A DNA stretch of 21,831 nucleotides, taken from positions 1-21,831 of the forward strand of contig JALNQF010000571.1 of assembly GCA_028456385.1 (NCBI GenBank), in the 5' to 3' direction. A program made the translations under genes and the position numbers. Below the pieces are notes generated by a model. It was not told the origin of the DNA. It saw only the letters and a list, made by a program, of their open reading frames with translations, and ran no database searches. Below are positions 7,882-21,004 of this stretch, one piece after another. Origin of the DNA: Ophiosphaerella korrae (lineage: Eukaryota > Ascomycota > Dothideomycetes > Pleosporales > Phaeosphaeriaceae). How positions within the stretch are numbered: position 1 is the stretch's first letter; each line of letters begins with the position of its first letter.

Positions 7882-10800
7882 ATAAGTAAAGCCCCTAGAA
7901 GTAGTTAGGAGTCTAATAGTACTATATAGGAAACAATTAAAGACTATATTAATAACCTAATATCTAAGAAAGAAGATATAAAGATAGTAATTAATACTTT
8001 AAAAATATAGAATAAAGAGCTTTAAGATTACGCAAAATAAAATAAAGTATAAATTAAGGCTATTATTAAAGGCTAGAACTAAATAGAATTAATTACCTAA
8101 TAACTAGAAATAAGTGCGACAAAGAAACTACTAAAGATACCTATCTTTAAGAAGTTTAATAGAATAAGAGAAAAACTAAGACCTTTTATAGCTTTAGTAT
8201 AACTCTAGATAAATATATAAGTAATATACTTTAATATAGAAGAAAAGAAGGTAATATATATTAGACTATATCTTAAAAAAGATATAATAAAATAGTATAA
8301 ACCTTACTAGATAGATTATATAATATACTCTCTAATAACCTAAAAAGATAAAACTAGAGCTATCTTTAGAAGTTATAAATACTTTACTAAATAAATAAGA
8401 GTAGTATTTAGAGATATAGATATTACTTAATAAGCTAAAGAGAGACTTAAAAGACTTATATAAAGTAAGAGTATTCTAGAATATATATTATAATTTAAAT
8501 AACTATTATAGAATATAGAATAAAATAAATTAGCTCTAATATTATAATTTAAATAAGGACTAAACTCTAAGATCTAATATAAAATAATCTATATAGAGAA
8601 ACTATAAATACTAAAAGTTTTAAAATAGTAAGTAATCTAAATTAATAATAATCTTTAAGAATAGAAGAAAAATAAGTATAGAGGGTACACCTAGAACTAT
8701 AATAAAGGAAACTCTATAGTCCTTAATATAAATAAAGATAGAAAGAAAAAGAAAAATAAAGACTTTACGTACTTTAACTATAGTAAGAAAAGCTACTACG
8801 TAAAAGACTACTAATTATAAAAGAAGAGAGATATAGTATACTATAAATATAGAAAACTAAGATACTTTATAAAAGACTATAGAAGTAAAGACTAAAAGAA
8901 AGATAAAGAAACTTAGTTAAAAACAACTAAGAAAAAGAAAGAAGTACTATAAGTATAAGCTAAACCTTAAGAGAAAGTAGCTAGAAGTAAAGAAGTATAA
9001 TACGTAATACTCTATTAGACCTTTTATTATAATAATAACTACTATATATATTTTTCTAGTAAGTAAAGAGTAGTATAGTTTCTATAAAAATAGAGATATA
9101 AAGTAGCTATAATAAAGGAAAGAATAAAAGCTTAGCTAGAAGAAATAGCCTAAGTAATAGACTTAATAATAGAAGACTTAGAAAGAGAAGAACTCTTAGT
9201 ACTATTAATCCTAGCTAAAAAACTAGTACTAGATAAAGAGACTACTATAGCTACCTCTAAAAAACTATAAAGAAGTAAGAAACTAGTTAGTATAAGAGAA
9301 ATAGAGTATACTTAGCTAATAATATATAGCTATAATAGCTATACAACTATAGATATAGAAGAATAAAATAAAGAATAGAAATTTATTTAAGTATATTTAA
9401 TAGTTATAAATATAGAGGAAGTATATAAAAACTAAAAAGAACGTAACTCTAAGAAAATAAAGTTTATACTATTCTAAGAATAGATAAAGTAATATATAGT
9501 TATAGTAAGAAGAATACCTATATAAAGAGAATAGTAATACCTTATAAGAAAAACGCAATAGATTAATAAAGCTTATATACCTAGAGTACTAATAGAATAC
9601 TATATCTTAATAATAAATATACCTAGAAAAGATAAATACTAAGAAGAGGATAATAAGATAATAGATCTAAAACATCTAGTATACCTTAAAGTATTATAGA
9701 TATTATACCTAGACAAGAATTATATTATATATAGAAACCCTAAAGTAAATAATAATATATAACTTATATAAAGAAAAGGCTATAACTATATAAGAGTAAT
9801 TATAGTAGAAGATATCTAAGGATAAGAAATAATCCTAGAAGATAGATACTTAGTAATAAGACCTAGCCTAAAACTATCTAAGAAATACGTCTATAGAAGA
9901 CTATAGTATAAATATACAAATAATAAATATCTAAAATATAAAGAATATAAACTTAAAGTAAGGCTATAGCCTTAGAAGAATAGATAATTTATAAAAATAC
10001 CTAAATAAAAATAACTAAAAAGTATAAGAGGCCTATATATTATAAAAATAGGTATATACTAAAGAAAGAAAGTATAATTAATAATTAATAGTAGAGCTAT
10101 AAGAAACTTTATATTAAAGAAGTTTGTAGAAATATAAGGAATAAAGTATATAATAAAGAAATACTCTTAATAACTAAGTATAATTAAAGGAAAACTATTC
10201 TAGGAACCTATTAGGTTTAAAATAGTTCTCTCTATATTAGAATTAGAAGAAATAACAATTAAGAATATAGTTATAGATATAACAACAATTAATAATAAAT
10301 AAGATATAATATTAGGTATACTATAGTTATAGATAACTAACCTATATATTAATTAAAGAATAAGAAAAATTAACTACTATAGAATAGATATATTAAAGGC
10401 TAATATAAGTACTTATAAAAGAGAATTCCTAGAGAAATATAAGAAATAGGAAAAATAGCTTATAGAGCTAGAAGATTACCTCCTAGAATATTAACTATAG
10501 GACTTAGTAATAAATCTAAAAGAAGATAAAGATATAAGATAGAGCTTAGTCTACTAAAAAATAGAAGAAGAATCTAAAATTAAATAAGTATTTATCTAAA
10601 TAGTAATAAAAAAAAGATAGATAAGAGAATCTAAATCTTTAGTAGTATATAGACTTATATTTATAGATAAGAAAAGAATAAGTAATAAGAGACTCTATAT
10701 AGACTTTAAGAAAACTAACGTAATTATAAACAAGAACTAATACCTATTACTATAAATTAATATAATATAAGATAAACTATAAAGAGTAAAGACCTTTATA

Positions 10801-13353
10801 AAACTAGATATCTAAAATACCTACTATTAGATTAGAATTAAAAAAAGTAATAAATAGAAGATAACGTTTAGAATATAGTATAAACTATATAAATACCTAG
10901 TTATACTATTTAGCTTAATAAACGTACTAGTAGCGTTTTAAGAAAGAATTAATATAGTACTAAGAGAGTACTTAGACGTATTTATATTTATATACTTAGA
11001 TAATATTTTTATATTCTTAGAAATAGAAGAGGAACACGTATAATATATATACAAGGTACTAGAAAAACTAGTAGAAAATAAACTATTCTTTAAGATAAGA
11101 AAATGTAAATTCTATATAAAGGAAATAGATTTCCTTAGGTTTATTATTAAACTAGGAAAAATTAAGATTAACCTAGAAAAGATTAGATTAATTAACGAAT
11201 AGCTAATACTAAAAAACCTAAAAGAGGTACAATAGTTCTATAGACTAGTAAACTTTTATAGAAAATTAATAGTAAGATAGTTTAAAGATATAAAATAAAT
11301 AACAAGGCTAATAAAGAAAGATACGCTATTTAAATAAATAAAGGAATGCGATAAAGTATTTAAAAAGATTAAGAAGAAGTTTATAGAGAACCTAGTTATT
11401 AGAATATATAACCTAGACCTACTAGTAATAGTAAAAATAGATATATCTAATTTAGTCTATAGAATAGTACTAATACAAGAAGATCTAGAAACTAAAAAAG
11501 AATACTTAGTTAAATACTTCTCTAAAAAAATAAAAATAGTAGAACTTAACTATATAATCTATAATAAAGAGATACTAGTAATCTATAAAGTATTTAAATA
11601 ATAAAGAGTATACTTATAAAGAGTAAACTATTAGATAAAAGTCTATATAGATTATAAGAATCTTATAGGATTTATAATAAATAAAGAACTATTATAATAA
11701 TATATAAGATAGTAGGAATTCCTATTAATATTTAATATAGAAATTATATATATAAAAGAGAAAGATAACTAATTTATAGACGCCTTTAGTAGAAGACTAG
11801 ACTTATAAGAAGAAGTAAGCGCTACTAGTATAGTTCTAGTTAAGAATAAAGAAAGATATTTAGTCCTAAATATACCTAAAATAGCTATAATACTTAAGAG
11901 AATAAGTAGCGAGCTAGATAAATAGATTTAGAAAATAACAAAAGAAGTATCTAAAGAAATAAAGAAACTAGAAATCTAAAAAGGATTTATATAAGCTTAT
12001 AGGAAAATATATATCTTAGGAAAAATCTAAAAAGAATTTATATAACAATTCTATAAACTACTAGTATATAGATACTAAAAGATTAATAAAACTCTTAATA
12101 GGTTACTATAAGACTATTATATCCTAAAAGTAAAGTAGCTAGTAATAGAAGTATTAAGAGATTATATAAAATACTAAAGAAATAAATATAATAGATACGT
12201 ACTATATAAGATATTATAACTAGTAAAAAGACTAGAATAACTATAAAGAGTTATTATAATAGACTTTATTATAAAGTTACTTAAGTTAAAAGACTTATTA
12301 TTAGAAATTAAGTATAATAGAATCTTAATAATAGTAGATAAACTTATAAAGTATATATACTTCTAACTATATAAAAAAAAAAGTAAGATAAAAGTTACTA
12401 TATACTAAGTCTTAAGAACTATAATTAGTTAATATAAACTACTAGACAAAATTATTATAGATAGAGATATATAATTTATATTAAAACTATAAGAAATAAT
12501 AATAGCGTAATTAGGAATTAAATATATAATATCTATAGTATACTATCTATAGATAGATAGATAGTTAGAATAAATAAATTATATAGTAGAATAGTACTTA
12601 AGATACTACCTTAACTATAACTAGAATAATTAGGTATAATTACTACTTATAGTATAGTTAGTATACAATAGTATAAAGAATATAGTAATAGGAGTATTAC
12701 TTTTCTTTATAAACTATAGATTTAAGCCTAATATATACTAGATACTAAGAAACTAAATATCTTAGTTACTAAGAAGAGAAAACTTTACTAATAGACTTAA
12801 AAGTATATATAACTAACTTAGATAAAATATAGAATTTCTATATAACTATATAATAAAGTACTATAACAAGAAGTATAAAAAGAGACTTTAATTTAAAAAG
12901 AGAGAAAAAGTATAGTTAGCTAGAAAGAATATTAAGAGTAAATAACCTAGCTTAAAGTTAGACTATATTAAGATAAGACTATATAAAATTAAGAAAAAAG
13001 TTATACTAGTTATATTTAAACTAAAGCTACTAAATAAGATAAAAATATACCTAATATTCTATATAGCCTTACTAGAATAAGTACTACAAGAAGTAGAACT
13101 ACTAGTATATAAAGTAGATATATATAGAGAATAAAAAGAATAAGAAGTTAAAAAAATCTTATAGTACTAATTCTATAATAAAAAGAACTACTACTTAGTA
13201 AAATAGATAAGTATAGATAAAAAAAGATAACTATAAGAAAAAATATAGGAGCTAGAGAATAATCTTAATTACTTTAAGAAACTAGAGGAGTTCTAAAGTT
13301 AAAACTTACTAGAACGCCTAGTAGTAAACTAAGAGAACTAATATTACTACTAA
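7882..13353 (+). pseudogene. Gag-Pol polyprotein of the level-2 element, inactivated by RIP
   Basis: A single reading frame of about 1824 codons, with the start ATG now ATA and many TAA/TAG codons in place of CAA/CAG/TGG. Domain order is Gag with a CCHC zinc knuckle (8770-8811, Cys/His now Tyr), protease (active-site DSG now NSR, 10087-10095), reverse transcriptase (YLDD now YLDN, 10993-11004), RNase H, integrase (D at 12262, D at 12460 and E at 12568, DD35E spacing, all three retained) and a C-terminal chromodomain (about 13130-13300). The order RT-RNaseH-integrase with a chromodomain identifies a Ty3/gypsy chromovirus. The frame is kept at every motif checked, so no frameshifting indel is evident. 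The product cannot be made from this copy. Confidence 0.92.
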
Positions 13354-13493
13354 TAGATAGAGAGATAATAAGAATATCTAATATAAGATCTACTACAATA
13401 AACACCTTATCTAAGTCTAGCTTAGCTTCTAGAGCTACTAACTATTTAGCTAATTTTTTATTATTTAAGGCCTTTATCTTATAAAGATAAAAA

Positions 13494-13498
13494 AGATA
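13494..13498. repeat. Target-site duplication AGATA, left copy (level 3)
   Basis: AGATA directly before the level-3 LTR, repeated at 20528-20532 directly after the level-3 element. Removing the insertion and one copy restores AAAAAGATAAGCTTAATT, which matches the intact tail of level 3 at about 19621-19638 apart from G/A changes. Confidence 0.95.
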
Positions 13499-13927
13499 TA
13501 TTATAGGTGTAATAGAAGAAATCGAGATAGAACTAATTAGTCCTAATCTAGGCGCTAACAAAGTATAGGATAAGTAAGGTAATAACTTCGATTAGGAGAC
13601 TATATATAACTAAGATACCTAGGCTAATCTATAATCTATAAGCTCTTAGCAACTATAAATTATAGATTAAGACAATCTATAATCTACTAGTCTTAGTAAC
13701 TATAGATTATAGATTATAACAAGTATATAGTTAGTAAGATACGTATTATTAAGATATTATTAGTAATTTAATCCTTTAACTATAGAACGCTAATATAAGA
13801 TAGTTGCAAAATATCTTTTATTATTTATAAGTTATTATAGATTATAACCTAAGCTTTTACTATTAACTCTTAATCTACTAATACCTTTTAAGTACTAAGA
13901 AGTTAACTCTAGTAATACCTAGTAACA
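13499..13927 (+). repeat. 5' LTR of the level-3 element
   Basis: 429 bp, starting TATTATAGG (TGTTA before RIP) and ending TAACA. It differs from its partner 20099-20527 over the first 125 bases only by G/A and C/T changes. Its last 45 bases do not match those of the level-2 LTRs. Confidence 0.94.
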
Positions 13928-14009
13928 CTTTGCTAATTTAGTTATTATAAGAAGTAAAGCGTAAGTAGTATATAGTCTAGCTAATACAATAGTAGAAAGT
14001 TTAACTAAG

Positions 14010-17000
14010 ATAAGTAAAGCCCCTAAAAGTAGTTATAAGTCTAATAGTACTATATAAGAAATAATTAAGGACTAAATTAACAATTTAATCTTAGATAAAG
14101 TAGATATAAAAATAGTAATTAATACTTTAGAAATATAGAATAAGGAACTACAAGATTATATAAAGTAGAATAAAGTATAGATTAAAGCTATTATTAAAGG
14201 TTAGAATTAGATAGAACTAATTATATAACGTCTAGTAATAAGTGCGACAAAGAAACTACCTAAGATACCTATCCTTAAGAAGTTTAATAGAACAAGGGAG
14301 AAACTAAGACCTTTTATTACTTTAGTATAACTCTAGATAGATGTACAAGTACTATACTTTAATATAGAAGAAAAGAAAGTAATATATATTAGGTTGCACT
14401 TTAAAGAAGACGTAATAAGATAGTATAAACTTTATTAGATAGATTATATAATATACTCTCTAATAACTTAGAAAAATAAAACTAGAGCTATTTTTAGAAG
14501 TTATAAGTACTTTACTAAATAAATAAGAGTAGTATTTAGGGATATAGATATTACCTAATAAGCTAAAGAGTAGCTAGAAAAGCTTATATAAAGTTAGAGC
14601 GTTCCTAAGTATATATTATAATTTAAATAACTATTATAAAATATAGAGTAGAATAAGTTAGCCTTAATATTATAATTTAAGTAAGGACTAAACTTAAAAA
14701 TTTAATATAAGATAATATATATAGAAAAACTAAAGATACTAGAAGCTCTAAAATAATAAGTAATATAAATTAATAATAATCTTTAAGAATAGAAGAAAAA
14801 TAAATATAGAGGTTATACCTAGAACTATAATAAAGGAGACCCTATAATCCTTAATACTAATAAAGATAGAAAGAAAAAAAAGAATAAAGACTTTACGTAC
14901 TTTAATTATAGTAAACTAGGCTACTACGCGAAAGACTACTAATTAAAAAAGAGAAAGGATATAGTATATTATAAATATAGAAAACCTAGATACTTTATAA
15001 AGGACTATAAGAATAAAGACCTAAAGAAAGAAACCTAGTTAAAGATAACTAAAAAGAAGAAAGAAGTACTATAAGTATAAGCTAAACCTTAAAAGAAAGT
15101 AGCTAGGAGTAAAGAAATACAATATATAATACTCTATTAGACCTTTTTTTATAAAGATAACTACTATATATATCTTTCTAGTAAATAAAAAGTAGGATAC
15201 TTCTTATAATAGAAATAGAAAGTAGTAGTAATAAAGGAAGATAGAATAAAAGCTTAGCTAAAAGAAATAGCTTAAGTAATAGACCTACTAATAGAAGACT
15301 TAGAAGGGGAAGAGCTCTTAGTACTATTAATCTAGGCTAAAGAACTAGTACTAGATAAAGAGACTACTATAACTACCTCTAAAGGACTATAAAGAAGTAA
15401 GAGATAGGTTAGTATAAGAGGTATAGAGTATACCTAGCTAATAATATATAGCTACAATAGCTATATAACTATAGATATAGAGGAATAAGATAAAGAATAG
15501 AAATTTATTTAGATATACTTAATAGTTATAAGTATAGAGAAAGTGTATAAAGACTAGAAAGAATATAATCTTAAAGAAATAAAGTTTATACTATTTTAAG
15601 AATAGATAAAGTAATATATAGTTATAGTAAGAAGAATACTTATATAAAAAGAATAGTAATACCTTATAAAAAAGACGTAATAGATTAACAAAGCCTATAT
15701 ACTAAGAGTACTAGTAGTATACTATATTCTAATAATAGATACACCTAGTAAAAGTAAATACTAAGAAGGAGATAATAAAATAATAGATCTAAAATATCTA
15801 GTATACTTTAAAGTATTATAGATATTATACCTAGATAAGAATTATATTATATATAGAAACCTTAAAGTAAATAACAATATATAGCTTATAAAAAGAAGAG
15901 GCTATAACTATATAAGAGTAATTCTAGTAGAAAATATCTAAGGATAAGAAGTAATCCTAGAAGATAGATACCTAGTAGTAAGACCTAGATCTAAGTTAAC
16001 TAAAAAATACGTCTAAGGAGGACTATAGTATAAATATATAAATAATAAATATCTAAAATACAAGGAATATAAACTTAAAGTAAGGCTATAGCCCTAGAAA
16101 GATAGATAGTTTATAAAGCTACTTAAACAAGAAAAACTAGAAAGTATAAGAAGCCTATATATTATAAAAATAAGTATATACTAAAGAAAGAAAGTATAAT
16201 TAATAATTAATAGTAGAGCTACAAAAAACTTTATATTAAAGAAGTTTATAGAAATACAAGGAATAAAGTATATAATAAAAAAATATCCTTAATAACTAAG
16301 TATAATTAAAGGAAAACTATTCTAGGAACTAATATAGTTCGAGACAGCACCTTTAATACTAAGGTTAGAAAGACTAGAAATTAAGAATATAGTTATAGAT
16401 ATAATAATAATTAATAACAAATAAGATATAATATTAGGAATACTATAGTTATAGATAACTAACCTATATATTAATTAGAGAATAGAGAAAATTAACTACT
16501 ATAGAATAGACACGCTAAAGGCCTATAAGAATACCTATAAGGGAGAATTCCTAAAAGAATATAAGAAATAGGAAGAATAGCTTATAGAACCTAAAGATTA
16601 CCTTCTAGAATATTAACTATAGAACTTAGTAATAGAAATAGAAGAAAGAAAAGATATAAAGTAGAGCTTAGTCTACTAGAAAATAGAAGAAGAGTTAAAG
16701 ATTAAATAAGTATTTATTTAAAACGTAATAAAAAAGAGATAAATAAGAGAATCTAAATCCTTAGTAGCTTATAAACTTATCTTTATAGATAAGAAAAGAA
16801 TAAGTAATAAAAGACCTTATATAGACTTTAGAAAAACTAACGTAGTTATAAATAAGAACTAATACTCCTTACTAAGGATAGATATAATATAAGATAAACT
16901 AAGGAAAGTAACAATCTTTATAAAGTTAGATATCTAGAACGCCTACTACTAAATTAGAATTAAAAAAGGTAATAAATAGAAAATAGTATTTAGAATATAA

Positions 17001-19472
17001 TAGAGATTATATAAATATTTAGTTATACTATTTAGCTTAATAAATATACTAGTAGTATTCTAAGAGAGGATTAATATAGTACTAAGAGAGTACTTAGATA
17101 TATTTATATTTATATACTTAGATAATATCTTTATATTCTTAGAAATAGAGAAAGAATACGTATAATATATATATAAAGTACTAGAAAAACTAGTAGAAGC
17201 TAAAATATTTCTTAAGATAAGAAAATACAAGTTCTATATAAAAGAAATAGATTTCCTAAGGTTTATTATAGAACTAGGAAAGATTAAGATTAATCTAGAA
17301 AAGATTAAGTTAATTAATAAATAGCTAACACTAAAGAACCTAAAAGAGGTATAATAATTTTATAGGCTAGCTAACTTTTATAAGAAGTTAATAGTAAGAT
17401 AGTCTAAAGATATAGAACTAATAACAAGACTTATAAAAAAAGATATACTATTTAAATAGATAAAAGAATACAATAAAGTATTTAAGAAGATTAAGAAGAA
17501 GTTTATAGAAAACCTAGTTATTAGAATATATAACCTAGACCTACTAGTAATAGTAAAGATAGACGCATCTAACTTAGTCTATAGAATAGTACTAATATAG
17601 GAAGACCTAGAGACTAAAAAAGAATACTTAGTTAAGTACTTCTCTAAGAAAATAAAGATAGTAGAACTTAACTACCTAATCTATAATAAAGAGATACTAG
17701 TAATCTATAAAGTATTTAAGTAATAGAGAGTATACTTATAAAGAGTAAAATATTAGACAAAGGTCTATATAGACTATAAGAATCTTATAAGATTTATAAT
17801 AAATAAAGAATTATTATAATACTATATAAGATAGTAGGAATACTTATTAACGTTTAATATAGAAATTATATATATAAAAAGGAAAGATAATTAGTTTATA
17901 GATACCTTTAGTAGAAGGCTAGACTTATAAGAAGAAGTAAACGCTACTAATATAGTTCTAGTTAAGAATAAAGAAGGATACTTAGTCTTAAATATATATA
18001 AAATAGCTATAATACTTAAAAAGAAGAGTAGCGAGCTAGATAAATAGATTTAGAAAATAATAAAAGAAGTATCTAAAAAAATAGAGAAACTAGAAATCTA
18101 AGAAGGATTTATACAAGCCTATAGAAGAATATATATCTTAAAGAAGATCTAGAGAGAATTTATATAATAATTCTATAAATTACTAGTATATAGTTACTAA
18201 AGTATTAAAAAAATATTAGATAGACTACTACAAGACTACTATATTCTAAAAGCAAGATAATTAGTAATAGAGGTACTACGAGACTATATAGAATACTAAA
18301 AAAATAAATATAATAGATATATACTATATAGTATATTATAACTAGTAGAAGTACTAGAATAACTATAGAAAGTTATTATAATAGACTTTATTATAAAGCT
18401 ACTAAAGTCTAAAGACTTAATATTAGAAGTTAAGTATAATAGAATCTTAATAATAGTAGATAAGCTTATAAAGTATATATACTTTAGACTATATAAAGAG
18501 AAAAGTAGGATAGAAGTTACTATATACTAAGTTCTAGGAACTATAATTAGTTAATATAGACTACTAGATAAGATTATTATAAATAGAGACGTATAATTTA
18601 TATTAAAACTATAGAGAATAATAATAGCGTAATTAGGAATTAAATATATAATATCTATAGTATATTACCTATAAATAGATAGATAGTTAGAATAAATAAA
18701 CTAGATAGTAGAATAATACCTAAGATACTATCTTAACTATAACTAGAATAATTAGGTATAGTTATTACCTATAGTATAGTTAGTATATTATAGCGCAAAA
18801 AACGTAGTAATAAGAGTATTACTCTTCTTTGTAAACTATAGATTTAAACCTAATATATACTAGATACTAAGAAATTAGATATCTTAGTCTCTAAGAAGAG
18901 AAAGTTTTACTAATAGACTTAAAGATATATATAATTAACTAAGATAAGATATAGAATTCTTATATAATTATATAGTAAAATACTATAATAAGAAGTATAA
19001 AAAGAGACCCTAATTTAAAGAGAGAGAAAAAGTATAGTTAGTATAGAAAAATATTAAAAGTAAGAGACTAAGCTTAAAATTAGACTACGTTAAAATAAGA
19101 CTATACGAAATTAAGAAAGAAGTTATACTAGTTATATTTAAATTAAAGCTACTAAATAGAATAAAGATATACCTAATATTTTACGTAGCCTTACTAGAAT
19201 AAGTACTACTAGAAGTAAAACTACTAGTATACAAAGTAGACACGTATAGAGAATAAGAAGAATAAGAAGTTAAAAAAATCTTATAGTACTAGTTCTAAAA
19301 TAGAAAAGACTACTATTTAGTAGAATAGATAGGTATAGATAAAAAAAGATAACTATAGGAGAAAATATAAGAACTAGAAGATAATCTTAATTACTCTAAG
19401 AAACTAGAGGAGTTCTAAAATTAAAACTTTCTAGAGCGCCTAGTAGTAAACTAAGAAAACTAACATTACTAA
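14010..19472 (+). pseudogene. Gag-Pol polyprotein of the level-3 element, inactivated by RIP
   Basis: One frame of about 1821 codons from an ATA (formerly ATG) at 14010. Visible in order: two CCHC zinc knuckles in Gag (14898-14939 and 14967-15008), with every Cys and His position now Tyr; protease DSG now NSR (16209-16217); reverse transcriptase YLDN (17115-17126, formerly YLDD); RNase H with DAS (17562-17570); integrase with D at 18384, N at 18582 (formerly D) and E at 18690, so the second and third residues are 35 apart; and a chromodomain at about 19250-19420 with the YYLVEW core. Stops are TAA or TAG at former Gln/Trp codons, and TGA is practically absent. The exact stop is uncertain by a few codons. 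Length and frame agree with the level-2 copy, so point mutation alone silenced it. Confidence 0.93.
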
Positions 19473-20098
19473 TAATAGATAAAGAGATAATAGGGACGTC
19501 TAGCGTAGGACTTACTATAGTAATACTAAACGCCTTATCTAGATCTAGCTTAGCTTCTAGAGCTACTAACTACTTAGCTAATTTCTTATTATTTAAGGCC
19601 TTTATCTTATAAAGACAAGAGAGATAAGCTTAATTCTCTACTAGCTTATTCTACGTAAGCTCCTAGATATACTTATACTTAGCTTTAGCCTCTATAATTT
19701 AAGATAGTAATTTCTCTTAAGTCTAGTTAATAGCTTTCTCTATTATTATTAAGCTTAAATATAAGAATAAGTATAATTAACGTATACTTAGAAAGAGAAA
19801 TACTAAACACGTTATAAGAACTACGTATATTTATATAGATATACGCCTTATAAGCCCTACTATTATTTATAAAAATAATATAAAGAAAAGACTTAGAGTT
19901 TAACTTAAGAGAAGTATAATAAGAATAAAGAAATATTTTAACACTATTATATAGTATATAATTAGTAAGGAGATATTAATAACGTATAAATAAAATAGTT
20001 ATAAGAGAGGATAAAGAACTCTATATTAATAAAGAAACTAGACTAATAACTCTAGCTCTAGGATAGGTAAACTAAGACCTACCTAGAAAAGGAGATAG
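19473..20098 (+). repeat. 3' tail of the level-3 element
   Basis: Sequence between the gag-pol stop and the 3' LTR. It is the target region of both nested insertions: level 3 entered the level-2 tail at a point equivalent to about 19630, and level 2 entered the level-1 tail at a point equivalent to about 19930. It ends with the polypurine stretch at 20085-20098. Confidence 0.85.
19480..19746 (-). pseudogene. Probable antisense reading frame in the 3' tail of the level-3 element
   Basis: Between the gag-pol stop and the 3' LTR lies about 630 bases of tail. Read on the minus strand, the part from about 19746 to 19480 forms a frame of some 90 codons whose only stops are TAA/TAG of the RIP type. 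With those stops read as Gln or Trp it encodes a Lys/Leu/Glu/Ala-rich, coiled-coil-like segment (for example KALNNKKLAK and LVALEAKLDLDK). The same frame is readable in the level-1 tail on the plus strand at 21626-21831. The start and end are not defined. This may be a real antisense gene of the element family or a chance open frame. Confidence 0.45.
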
Positions 20099-20527
20099 TA
20101 TTATAGGTATAATAGAAGAAATCAAGATAAAACTAATTAGTCCTAATCTAGGCGCTAACAAAGTATAAGATAAGTAAAGTAATAACTTTAATTAGGAGAC
20201 TATATATAACTAGGATACCTAGGCTAATCTATAATCTATAGGCTTTTAGCAACTATAGATTATAGATTAAGATAATCTATAATCTACTAGTCTTAGTAAC
20301 TATAGATTATAGATTACGATAAGTATATAGTTAGTAAGATGTGTATTATTAAGATATTATTAGTAATTTAATCTTTTAACTATAGAACGCTAATATAAAA
20401 TAGTTGTAAAACATCTTCTATTATTTATAAGTTATTATAGATTATAACCTAAGCTTTTACTATTAACTCTTAATCTACTAATACTCTTTAGGTACTAAGA
20501 AGTTAACCCTAGTAATACCTAGTAACA
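20099..20527 (+). repeat. 3' LTR of the level-3 element
   Basis: 429 bp, same length and termini as 13499-13927. It ends TAACA at 20523-20527, followed directly by the AGATA duplication. Confidence 0.95.
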
Positions 20528-20532
20528 AGATA
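20528..20532. repeat. Target-site duplication AGATA, right copy (level 3)
   Basis: Exact copy of 13494-13498, placed directly after the terminal TAACA of the LTR. Confidence 0.95.
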
Positions 20533-21004
20533 AGCTTAATTCTCTACTAGCTTACTTTACGTAAGCTCTTAGATTTACTTATACTTAGCTTTAGCCTCTA
20601 TAATTTAAGATAGTAATTTCTCTTAAGTCTAGTTAATAGCTTTCCTTATTATTATTAAGCCTAGACGTAAGAATAAGTATAATAAACGTATACTTAGAAA
20701 AAAAGATACTAGATACGTTATAGGAACTATATATATTTATATAGATATATACTTTATAAGCCCTACTATTATTTATAGAGATAATATAAGGAAGAGATTT
20801 AGGATTTAATTTAAGAGAAGTATAATAAGAATAAAAAAATATTTTAATACTATTACGTAATACGTAATTAGTAAGAAGATAGTAATAATATATAGATAAA
20901 ATAAGTATAAAAGAAGATAAAGAACTCTATATTAATAAAGAAACTAAACTAATAACTTTAGCTTTAGAATAGAAAAATAAAAGACTACTTAAAAGAAGAG
21001 ATAG
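20533..21004 (+). repeat. Remainder of the 3' tail of the level-2 element
   Basis: Continues the level-2 tail that was broken at 13498. It matches the level-3 tail (about 19635-20098) over its whole length with mostly G/A and C/T differences, and ends in a purine-rich AAAAGAAGAGATAG before the LTR. Confidence 0.92.

Larger units (their letters stand above)
13499..20527 (+). mobile_element. Level-3 Ty3/gypsy chromovirus, full length (7029 bp)
   Basis: 5' LTR 13499-13927, internal region 13928-20098, 3' LTR 20099-20527. Both LTRs are 429 bp and the flanks carry AGATA. It is the innermost and therefore youngest insertion, and the only complete uninterrupted copy. It can serve as the reference for the family. 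A polypurine stretch AGAAAAGGAGATAG (20085-20098) lies just before the 3' LTR, where the plus-strand primer is expected. Confidence 0.96.
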
